DNA of 64,000 bases from Corylus avellana (lineage: Eukaryota; Streptophyta; Magnoliopsida; Fagales; Betulaceae), in the NCBI RefSeq assembly GCF_901000735.1, contig NC_081542.1:21839093-21903092 (forward strand). Direction: 5' to 3'. A model generated the notes under the pieces. It did not search any database. It had not been told where the DNA came from and saw only the letters and a program-made list of their open reading frames with translations. Position numbers and translations under genes: made by a program. Below are positions 47,691 to 58,900 of this stretch, one piece after another (the first letter of the stretch is position 1; each line of letters opens with the position of its first letter).

Positions 47691-50089
47691 TAAGAATGAG
47701 AAATTCAAAAAATCATAAAATAGTTTACACATTTAAAAAAGGGAAATTGTTTGATGAAAATTAAATAAGCTTTTTTGTTCAAACCAAAAATGTTTTCCAT
47801 TGATTATTATTTTCTATCGCATCAAATACCAAAAAATACTAAAAATATTTTTCAAAAATCGTTTTACGCCAAAACGAACGGAGCCTTTATAATGCTTATT
47901 GGTTTGTTTATCTTTCCTCTTACTACTACTATAAGACTACCATTAAAATATGCTGCCAAAGTATGAGAATTCTGAGTAACGGCATGTTAATTTGATAGGG
48001 ATTGTTACTCAAATGAGCGTGCTTGGAATCTTAATTATGAGTTGATCTTTCCTCTTTCATGGAAGGTGTATGTTTAATCTACTCCCTTTTGGAACAAATT
48101 TGGAGTTTTAGAATTTTATAAAGTACAATTATTTTTATCTCACAACCACCGATCTCACAATAATGACGTAGTTTTAATTGAATTCGGTACATATATAAAT
48201 CTAATAAATAATGAAAATTCTTGATTTTTCTCCATAATTGTCAAAATTCGGAATTTGAATTTATATTCTTTCGTTGATTCCTTGTCAATTACATATAATT
48301 ATATCATAGATTAAGGATCAAGTTGTGTTCTCCCACAAGTATAAGGGAGAAAAGTATTACCTCATTGTCTAATACGAGCTAGCATTACAAAAGGAAAACG
48401 ACATAGAAAGAGTTGATCCTAAATATAATATAAAGAGATATGTACAAACTTCATGAACCGATGCACCCTCGCCTGTGTAAAGACGTGTGGTCATGTGAAA
48501 CCATTATTCCACTGTGGGAAAGGTGTTAATAAAATCAAAAAAATAAAAAATAAAAAATAAAAAATTGAAGCATCAGAAAAACGTCCATGTTGAAGAGCTT
48601 TGACCAACTTGATGCTCATCTAAACATGAGTTGTCAATATATATATAGCATAGCCATAAATATTCTTTCAAATAAATGTTAGATGAAAGAAATAAGAAAG
48701 AGATAGAAAGAAAAAAAAAAATGTCTTTTATATTAAAATAATTGCATAGTATTTTTCCAAAAAATGAGTGCCCAAAAGTTCATATAAACACGATTAAAAT
48801 TGCACTTAAATAATGTAGAATCAATCGTACGTAGTTAAATATTATATATGCATTTCCTCGATCCGACATCTCTTTTCTTTTCTCACTAATGAAACTTAAT
48901 TTGCAATAATCTCGATTACTGTGACATGAAAACATAGTTAAATATTGCAGTGTACAGCTTGTGTCCAGTGAATGGAACAAGAGAACGGACGATAGAAAGC
49001 GACAGAGAATTAGTAGAATCCAAGAAAACCTTGCCATATAAAAGTATTAATCATAGGTAATGTTTCATAAACATATTTTATAACCCATGGGTTCCCAAGG
49101 GCCAATGCCAGTTCGCTGGTATATCTTAATTCTTCACCAAGGTTCCCATGGGCCCTCTCGATTCCTCTCAAATTAAGCAAATATTTCAAAACCGGGCACG
49201 TGATATCTTAAAAGCTTTTCAAAGACAGAGTGGCTCGCGCCATTGATAAGATCGAGCATCTCCAACATTAGCAATATCATTACCTGCATTCGCAAAATGC
49301 GAATAATAATTTTTACTATATCAATATTCGCATATTGCAATTACCATCCACATCTATGTGTGGTTATTGCCGTTAATCCATTATCCGCATATGAGATAAT
49401 GAGTGTTTTGGACAGTTGTAAGTCTTGCTTCTAGTAAATATAAAAAATGCATTATCCTATAGTTCAATATTATTATTCATATCACATTTGTACGTCATTT
49501 GAGTTTATGAAGACATTTGGACGTACCAGATTAGAGTGTGGGCGTTCGAACTAGGTCTAGCACCTGTTCAAACTTAAGATGCTCATCGTAAGGCGCGTTT
49601 AGCTTTTTGGCTTTTGCGATAGTGCATTTTTCTTTTTTGTTTTATATTAACATGTTGATCATTTTGTGACAGGTTAAAGAACGTGGATGGTCCCCGCTAA
49701 TTGTTCCAAAGAAAACATTGTTTGCTGTGAAAACAACTCAACATCTTGTTTGTCCTCACACTATGGCATTCTTGGATCCAAACGATGAAGATTTGATTAT
49801 GAAACACCTCTGTCGCACTTCAATGGCGGATTCCAGGAAATTAGTTAAACAATTAATTAGTTACTTTTAGTTGCCCAAATTGTTTGATTGTTTGTTTGTG
49901 AAGCTTGTCAAGTTGCCCAAGGCTTGTCTTCTCAAAAGAACAAAAGACACTGTCGTTTAATTAGTCCTTGTGTTTCAGCATCTCTCAAAGGACAGTCAGT
50001 TTTTCTAGTTGTTTATTAGTACTTCAAAAAAAAAAAGGGAAACTTAGAAAAAATAATAATAATAATAATAATTGGTTGAATAAAAATAA
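47691..50089. other. AT-rich intergenic sequence of block B
   Basis: Counterpart of 34476-36894. Relative to block A it lacks about 60 bp near 48006 (A has ACATACTCTAAATTAAATTT-type sequence). No gene seen. Confidence 0.4.
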
Positions 50090-50599
50090 GAAGCCAAGTG
50101 GCCTATATTAGGCCTGTATAGCTCATCTTTTGGCCTTTTGTTGGCCTAATAATTTGGCTTTTGTTGGTCTTGCTTTGATGATCCACGGCCGTTTAAAGCT
50201 CTATAGTTGGCTCTATTTTCATCCCTTTTTAAGTATAAGTTCATTATCATATTTGTCCCATGGTTGGTCATGTTTTGGCCAATTGTTGTTAAAGACCCAT
50301 CTTTGGTCATCGTTGTCGATCGGCTGCTACCATTTCTGACCGCCACCAACTCTGGTCACTAGCTAGCTTTGGTTGTCACCAACTCTTATGAGTTTTCAGC
50401 CATCATCTTCGATTTTATATAACAATCAAATTTGATTGTATAAAAATATGATTTGGTAATATCTCCACCTAATACCATATTTGTATTATCTTCACATATC
50501 CTAATTTTATTTTTTTAGATATGAGCATTTTATATTGAAAATATAATGAAGGAATAAGAGCAGGATATAGCCATTTAGGCTCTTCTCTAATGTCTGCAT
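50090..50599 (+). mobile_element. Decayed gene-less LTR remnant (block B)
   Basis: Counterpart of 36895-37449, without the copia insertion. Confidence 0.35.
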
Positions 50600-51268
50600 T
50601 TTCTATTTATTCTTCTATTTTATTTATTTCCTATTAATTTATTTATGAATTTCTTCATATATACTCTTTCCTCCCCTGGCACTAAGCCAAATATGTTTTA
50701 TACCACCATATATATATATATATATATAACAACGTCCAAACTAAAAAGTTGTAGCAAAATGAACCAATTTGAATTCAATTTCTATCATTTGGACATAACG
50801 AATCAAACTCGTACATTTGCACCATTTTGAAGACTGCAAATCAGCATCCAGGCTAATTAAGTTTGCTTTCTTGTCGAGATTTTCATTACTCATGTATGTA
50901 TATATATATATAGAATACTGAATTATGTGAATAGATGAAGAATGAGTTCAAAAGTACGTAAATTGTTTTGCACAAGTTTATGGATTGGAAGTAAATGAAT
51001 ATTTTTCTTTCTTCTCATTTGCACAAATTTCATTCATAGTACCAGAATGAATGCAAACTAAATAATTAAATTAGTCATTTTCTATAGAGCATCGTTTGAT
51101 TCGCGAAATAGGGGTATAATGGAATGTACATATTCTTTAATTTGCTAGAGCCTATTTCTTTGAATAGTTACTTTCTTACAAAGAGAAATACATATTCCGC
51201 TAAAAGGTGAAAGGAATAGTTTCTCTAAAGGAATAGACAATGTTTTTCAAAAAAAAAAAAAATTCATA
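50600..51268. other. AT-rich intergenic sequence
   Basis: No gene was recognised. Short (TA)n runs lie near 50705 and 50900. Confidence 0.4.
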
Positions 51269-51930
51269 TTATTTTTTATTTTCTTTCAAACTTAAAAATA
51301 AAATAAATAAATAAAACAAAAAATAAATAAATAAATAAAACCCTGAAATGGTAATCAATTGTGTGGGTGGCCGACAACTTAATGAATTCCTATGATTAAT
51401 TGTTTTTTTTTTAAAAAAAAAAAAAAAATTAGTTTTTAAAAAATAATTAATAATAGTTTTTTTTTTTTTTAATAATTTTGGTTCAATGCCAATTAAAAAG
51501 TAATATGTTGTCATCAAACTAAGAAATAGTGGGTGACGAAGCCTGAAAACTTTGTGTGGAGGATGTTTAGTTAGGTGGACTTCTTCTACAAGTTGACTAG
51601 ATGATGCAGCCTGACTAAGTGGGAAGCGAATAAAACAATACAAAAAGAAGGATAAATAATTTTTAGATCTGAAGTCTATCAAGGATCTGAGAATTCTTCT
51701 CAAAATTATAGAATCTATCTAAGGTTTAAAAGCAAAATATGAAGAAAACTCATCTGAGTAATTCTTATTTAGATAAAACTGATCAAATAACATAAACTGT
51801 CTTTTCAAGAGGCTATAATCATGTATTTATAGCCCCAAGACTCCTAATACTAGTCAAGGACGAAAATAAGGCTCCCAAAACCCTAATCCTAGTAAAATAA
51901 GTAAACAAAGTTGGTTTAAAGCAAATAACA
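51269..51930 (-). mobile_element. Probable 3' LTR of the adjacent gypsy element
   Basis: It lies downstream of the minus-strand gypsy pol and resembles the 340-bp LTR-like repeats at 8781 and 11036 in block order: GATGCAGC-TGACTAAGTG, GGATAAAT-CTT-TAGATCT, TCTATCAA-GATCT, and ...TATTTATAGCC...CCTAAT. Exact LTR ends could not be set because the 5' LTR lies beyond the gap. The frame at 51269-51703 is not a gene. Confidence 0.5.
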
Positions 51931-54900
51931 GCCGAAAATTAACATAGATTATCCCGAGTGCGCTCGATCGCAGGTATAGTGCGATCGATAGCACTACAAG
52001 GGACTTGTGCGCTCGACTGTGCGGTTGGTCGTAGGCTTGGTCGCACTTCCAGGGACTTCTGCTCTCGATCACTAATGCAGGGGTGGATCAATCGCAGTTC
52101 CAGAGATGACCTTCTCCATATCAGGTGCACTATGCTCGATCGTAGTCAAGGTGCGATCGATCGCAGTTCCAGGAACTACCTCCTTTGCCGCACGAGTCTG
52201 GGAACGTGTCACCATCTTTCGGGGCGTCTTCACACAATCATCCATTTGGGTCTTCCTCATATACTCCCAGGCATTGTAGTCTACATCATCCTCCCCAGGT
52301 TGAATAGAATTCGCCCTCGAATTCGCATCCTCCTCCGACGAGTCTTCCATAAACGGCACAAGATGCTTGACATTGAAAACATCGAACATCTTGATATGGC
52401 TCGGCAATTTCAACTGATAAGCATTAGGATTGATCTTCTTCACAATCTCTACCATACCAATGTTGCAAGCCACTAGCTTATTGTACTCACCAATAGGAAA
52501 TCTATCTTTAGTTAAAACCGCCCACACAAAATCACCTTCTTCAAATTCCAAAGCACGCCGATTCTTGTTCGCATCAGCCTTGTACTTCGCCATTGATTCT
52601 TGTAGGTTGTTGATGGTTAACTTGTGACCTTCTTGTATTTGCACAATAAGATCCTCGGCCTTGGTGTGTATCCTTTTTAAATCAGGGAGAGGTGCTAAAT
52701 CCAGTGGTGCTCGCGGATTACTCCCATAGATGACGGTGAATTGACTAAGGCCGATGCTCCGGTTGATGGACCGATTGTAAGCGAACTCAGCTTGGTACAA
52801 CTGCTAGGGCCATGACTTGAGGTGCTCACCCATCAAGCTCCTAAGCAACGCCCCCAATGACCGATTAAAACCTCCGTTTGCCCGTCCGTTTGTGGGTGGT
52901 AAGCGCTACTGAAATCAAGCCTTGTTAGAGATAACTGTCATAAGCACCGCCAAAAGTTGCAAAGGAATCGCGTGTCGCGGTCTGAAACTTTTTGGGCCCG
53001 AGGTAAACCCAACACAAAATCCATGCTCACATTAGTCCATGGTCCCTCCGAAATAGGTAGCGGCATATATAAACCGGCATTTGTAGCCGCTCCTTTTGAT
53101 ACTTGGCACACCCTACAACAGGGCACCAATTTCTCCACCTCCTTCTTCATGCTTAGCCAATAAAATTTCTCCGCCACCAGCTGGAAAGTTTTGTCACGCC
53201 CCGTGTGCCCTTCATTATTGTGCTCTTGAATAATCCTCAACTGGAGACTGCCGTCGGGAATGCATAGTTGAGTCCCCTTGAAGAGGAACCCATTATGCAG
53301 CCCAAAATCACTCCGAACTCCTGAAGATACATCATCAACAATAAGGCCAAAAAGAGGGTCAGTTGATAAAAAATCCTTTAAAAGGTCAAAACCAATTACC
53401 TCGTTCTCCATGGTGGTCAAGAGCGTTGACTTCCGGCTAAGGGCGTCGGCCACTTTGTTCAAAGCTCCTGACTTGTGTTTGATGGTGAAGGAGAATTGTT
53501 GCACATATGCAGCCCACTTTGCATGCCGGGAGGATAGTTTATCTTAACTATTGAGGTGCTTCAGCGCCTCATGATCCGAGTACAAGATAAAATCATTGTA
53601 GGCTAGGTAAGAGTTTCAATGTCTCAATGATTGCACTAATACGTAAAACCCCACGTCATATGTACTATAGTTGAGCCTTGAGCCACTCAACTTTTCACTA
53701 AAGAATGCAACCAGTCTTCCACCTTGACTCAATATTGCTCCAATGCCGACTTTGGAAGTGTCACAATGCAACTCGAATCGCAATTCAAAATCTGGAAGGA
53801 CAAGCAATGGGATGTCAACTTGAGTTTAATCAACTCAAATGCTTTAGTAGCCACCTCCCTCCAAGAGAATTTTTCCGCCTTCATGCACTCCATGATAAGC
53901 GCCATGGTGGTGCTAAAATTAGGAATTAAATGCCTATTAAATGAAACCAAACCATGGAAACTTTTCACCTCATGTAATGTAGTAGGAATGGGCCAATCCC
54001 GTACGGCCGCCACTTTCGATTTGCCCACCACCAACCCATCTTTAGACACCACATAGCCAAGAAAAAGCACCGAATCAATCATGAATGAGCACTTGGCCGG
54101 TGATGCGTAGAACTTCTCCTTTCGGAGCACTTGAAGTATATCCCTCACATGTTGAATGTGTGTCTCTCTATTGGCGCTGTAAATAAGTATGTCATCAAAG
54201 TATACCACTACAAACCTCCCTATAAGAGGCTGAAAGGCTTGGTTCATCACTCTCATGAATGTGCTAGGTGCATTAGATAACCCGAATGGCATCACCAACC
54301 ATTCAAAGAGCCCCTCCAGCGTCTTAAACGTTGTTTTCCACTCATCACTTGGCCCCACCCGAATTTGATGATACCCACTTCTTAGATCCAGCTTGGTGAA
54401 TATCATTGCCCTGCTCAATTGGTCCAACAAATCATCCAACCGGGGAATAGGAAACCGATACCTCATAGTGATCTTGTTGATGGCTCTACTATTCACGCAC
54501 ATCCTCCATGAACCATCCTTTTTGGGAGTGAGTAAAGCCGGTACCGCACATGGACTCAAACTCTCTCGAATATGCCATTTGGCCAATAACCCCTCCACTT
54601 GTCGCCTCAACTCTTCATGCTCTTTGGGGTTCATGCAGTAGTGTGGCCAGTTAGGTAAACTCGATCCCAGCACCAAATCAATTTGGTGTTGTATGTCATG
54701 AAAAGGGGGCAGCTCATCGAGTAATTCCACCGAAAATACGTTTGCAAATTCTTCTACTAACCCCTTGACTTCTTCTGGAACCTCTTCTATTTTATTGCCT
54801 TCTTTACCACTAGTAGATACCCACAATCTGATTCTAGCATCTCCCTAATGAATTCATGTCTGGCCAACAGAGTTTGACCCATCCCTATTGAAGGTTTGGG

Positions 54901-55182
54901 CCCTTCTCTCAGATCAGGTAGGAGAGTGAGCTTCATATTGTCCACCAAAAAATTGTAGGTGTTCTTCCTTACGTCATGATGCGCATTCCTATCATATTGC
55001 CATGGCCTCCCTAGTAGTATGTGGCATGCATCCATCGCCACCATGTCACATCACACCTTATCCTTATACCTCTTCCCAATGAAAAAAATTCACAAGGCAA
55101 CGTTTAGATACAATTACCTCGTTGCCCTTTTGAGCCACTCCAAGCGATATGGTGTAGGGTGCTTCTCCATCTCAAGGCCCAA
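51931..55182 (-). pseudogene. Defective Ty3/gypsy element (pol), truncated by gap
   Basis: From the gap leftward: protease end (DACHILLGRPWQYD, near 55035), RT (54826-53729; [11 protein letters not shown], then [27 protein letters not shown]), RNase H start in another frame ([19 protein letters not shown], 53807-53616), RNase H end and integrase finger (53504-52938), then integrase C-terminus (52800-52072). Frameshifts separate these pieces. Integrase lacks the segment between the first aspartate (VSMDFVLGL) and VSDRDTRF. The element is therefore dead for its own integration. Confidence 0.92.
51950..52200 (-). repeat. GATCG-rich degenerate repeat at gypsy 3' end
   Basis: Irregular copies of TGCGATCGATCGCA-like palindromes followed by GTTCCAGGGACT-like sequence, between the integrase end and the LTR. 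In the pol frame they encode repeated GTAIDxxL motifs. Confidence 0.55.
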
Positions 55183-55282
55183 NNNNNNNNNNNNNNNNNN
55201 NNNNNNNNNNNNNNNNNNNNNNNNNNNNNNNNNNNNNNNNNNNNNNNNNNNNNNNNNNNNNNNNNNNNNNNNNNNNNNNNNN
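55183..55282. other. Assembly gap 3 (100 N)
   Basis: Exactly 100 N; truncates the gypsy element. Confidence 1.
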
Positions 55283-55462
55283 ATCTTTATTGATAAGAAA
55301 TTTGCAGTTTTTTTTTTTTTTTTTAACTGAATCCCAGATATTGTAAACTATTTAAATGGTAAAAGATATTTTTGAATACGAAAAAAGAGAAATGTCAGGG
55401 TTCTTCATGGTCAGAGACGGAACCAGCTTTGAGAATGGGTAGGGGCCCATGGCTGAGAAAAT
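55283..55462. other. Short intergenic sequence after gap 3
   Basis: Poly-T run and AT-rich sequence; nothing recognised. Confidence 0.4.
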
Positions 55463-55790
55463 TTAATGGTCAAGTAGATTTAAAAAAATATGCAGAGAAT
55501 CCATCAGGACCAGGGGCCTTATTAGCTTGCATATGAAACAAAGTATCTCTGATTTCTTCTGCAGAAACATCCCTCTCCAAATTAGCTGCGAGTTCAGAAG
55601 AAATAGCAACAGGAATAAGCTGCCTAATTCGTGATGCTTTTGCATCAGTGAATTGCAACTAATTTGTCCCTAACAAATTCTTATAAAAATCCTCATCCCA
55701 AAAATAGGTAATAGTTTTCTTAGCATTTTTAACCTTATGAGATCTGTGGAAAAAACCATTATTCTAATCACCCAATTGCAGAAAATGGTA
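55463..55790 (-). pseudogene. LINE (L1-type) reverse-transcriptase fragment
   Basis: The minus strand reads LQLGD, FFHRSHKVKNAKKTI, then RIRQLIP and the plant L1 RT signature EEIRDTLFHM then NKAPGPDGFSAYFFK. Two in-frame stops occur (after LQLGD and before LQFTD) and the frame is lost after FFKST. It is a short dead LINE piece close to the 3' end of gene C. Confidence 0.85.
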
Positions 55791-55934
55791 CGTTGATTTC
55801 AGTCAAAACTTAATCGTGGGTTTACAAATTAGAAAAATGCAATGTGAAATCATATTTCTCACACAAACGAGAATAATTATAATGAAGATTAAATTGAAGT
55901 TTTGATGGACAACAATTGAAACTCTTGATTTTTG

Positions 55935-58900
55935 CTACATCCCTTCCTTGGCCTTCCTTTTCTGTGGATCAATTGTTGGGGTTGGCGCCGCATCTTCAAT
56001 TTGCTGGAAAAGCCCATGTTTACGTGGTCCAAAAAGGGATCTTGACCGGTATGTTGAGCGGATTACATCAAGCAAAAGATCATAAATTAGCCAAACAAAC
56101 AAAACAATTGGGAAACCAGCCGGAATAATTATAGCAAATGGAATCCTTGCCGTTTTGTACTTATAGACCAAAATGCAAGTTGCACTGAACGCAACCACCA
56201 TGCCTACTATGGAGATGAAAAGCGCAATGAGTCCAAACACCAACCTACTAGGTAAAGATTTGAGGAAATCCTCATCCTTGTAACGAGATGTAAGAATTGA
56301 CGATAAAAATATTAATATGGAAGTCGAAGAGGATAACAATGCGATTGCATCTGATATGAAGAATACCGTAAACCATTTACTTTCCAAAAAGTAAGGGGTG
56401 CCATTTTCTCGATGGTTTACACTTGGTACAGTGCTGCCATTGTCTTGATAGTTTCCACCTGGTACAGTGAAGGCTGCAGCAAAAACCACAGTAACAATCA
56501 ATGTTGCCACAAGCATGCAATAATTTGCTGTCTCCTTCATCCATTTTTCACCAGCTTTTTGTAAATCTCTATGGGTCTCTATAAATATATCCTGGGGTGT
56601 TTGGCCTTCTGAATTCTCCAAATGCAAGTATGTAGGCGGCATAATTTTTTCAATCTCCTACAATAACAAAGGTGTAAATTGCATAACGAAAGTGCAACTA
56701 GAAGAAATTAAGGGAATTTGAATTATATCAACATACACCTTAAACCACAACAATTCTCGTTGCATTTGAAGAACTGCTCCTGATACGATTTTTAGCCTAT
56801 TTATAGGAGCCAATTGTCCAGCAAAGTGTAACATGTTGTTCTTCTTTACGTCAACACAGACTGCAATCATATCCTTGAGGGCGCCTATTTCATATATTAG
56901 ATTGAATACACTCTCTTGCCGATATAAAACAGAAAAATGAAATAAATTTCGTTGTTGTTCATCAATCTTCCATATGAGATCAGGATAAGAGCGTAAAAGT
57001 ATGGTTAGAAATTCAATATTCCCTGATTTCGCAGCAACAAAGAGTAAAGAGATATGTTTGTCAACGAGGTCTAAGAACTGTTTGTTTGGCAATTGTTGAA
57101 TATTTTTCCAAATTTCTTCAGTCAATTGATGGGCCAACCTCGGCATGACAGCTTTGTTCCCGTCCTCTTTGTACCCTAAGATTAGGAAAAAAAAATCTAT
57201 TCAAAGATCATTTGGTAAAAAAAAATATTAAATCTATATCTATTAACCTTGTGAGATCCATGAAAGGAAATAAATATTTAAATTTGAATTACAAATGAAG
57301 ATGATGAAATGCTTTGTTATTTATTTATGTAGGCTTGTTTATTAAATGAGTCAAATTTATATAAACTCAACTTGGCTCGTATATATAAGCTCATATAAAT
57401 TCGATTTATATATACCTCTATTAACTTTATTTTTATTCTTTTCAATAGTATTATTATTAATTTTGTAATGAGAACATCTTAAGTATTTAAAAATATGCAA
57501 GAAAATATTCTTCGAAATGTGTTAAATATTGCTTGAATAATTGTAATTGTGAGTCTTGATATAACTACGTGTGTGTCTATATATATATAAAATATGTTTT
57601 TTTTTTTCATTCATGAAATATAATATAGTCTATTTCATGAAGAAAAAAATTATATATGTTTTATTACAATAGTAGTGCTATATGCAAGACTCTTATCCCC
57701 TAAATGTGACATGATTTCCGTACTATTGAATTTGAGATAGATTACTATTGGATTTAGAAGGATAAGAGAGGAATAGAAGTCTTGAATATAACATTACTCT
57801 TATTACAAATACAAGGCTGATAATGTTAGTTTTTATAAAGTCCTAAATAAAATCCAGTAATTTAAAATCTTAATAATATTTAAAAAATAATGATTAGCAT
57901 GAATTTAAAAATAAAAAAAATAAAAAAAAATAAAAAAATAAAATAAAAAATTATAGACAATGATGATATTTACCTTGTATAATGTATGGAAAAATGTAAA
58001 ATTGGTCCATGCAGTTTACCTTATTTGCAATTAGTTCATTGTGGTATTAAAATGGACTTAGAGATCCTTAAGGTATGCCAAAAAATAATTTATTCCCGAC
58101 AATCAAATTACGTTCTTTGACTTATCAGATTCTGATAGTGTGAAAAGTCAAAGCAAATAAAATTATGACACTTGTCTTATTTAAGTCAGAGTCATATTGA
58201 CAGAATCTGTTAAATTAGTTGACAGAATTTGATTGTAGAGACTAAATTTTTATTTTAGCATACCTCGAGACCTCTAAGTTTATTTTGATACTGTAAGAAG
58301 TTAATTCTAAATCAGATAAATCACCGAAACTAATTTTACATTTTTTCCACTGTAAGACCCCTCCTATTTCACTATTAGGTTGGGTCTTAAGTAAGCCCAA
58401 TGTCTTGAGCATAGAGTATATATGCAGGCCCATCTATTAGGGTGTATATTAGAATAGGTATTGGATTTTAACTCTAAAATGTTTTTCTAAATTTATTTCA
58501 AAATGACTTTTGGTTTAATGGCTGAGGGTTTGGCGTGGTACGTTGGGCGGATTTCAATTTCCTAACCGGCCACTAGGGGTGAAAAGACAGGCGATTAATA
58601 TTCACCTGCTAACCGCTTTTGAAGGTGGCTACGATTAGCGGTTTTTTTTTTAAAAAAAAACCACTAACTGCTAACCGTTAATCGCTAACCGTATATATAC
58701 ATATAATACATGAAACGATGTTGTTTTTGTGTTTAAATTTTAAATATATATAAAAATGTAAAAAAATTTAGAAACGATGTCGTATGTAGTATGATATTAT
58801 CGTATTACCATAGAAATAACATCATTTTGTATTTTTTTTATTTTTTTTCTTTTAAAAAGCGGTTAGCGGTTAGTAGCCGAGCAACTGCCTAGGCGGTTAC

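Larger units (their letters stand above)
41148..50599. repeat. Block B of the ~9.4-kb near-identical repeat
   Basis: Counterpart of 28106-37449. It carries gene B, the candidate upstream exon and the same intergenic repeats, but no copia insertion at its end. Confidence 0.95.
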
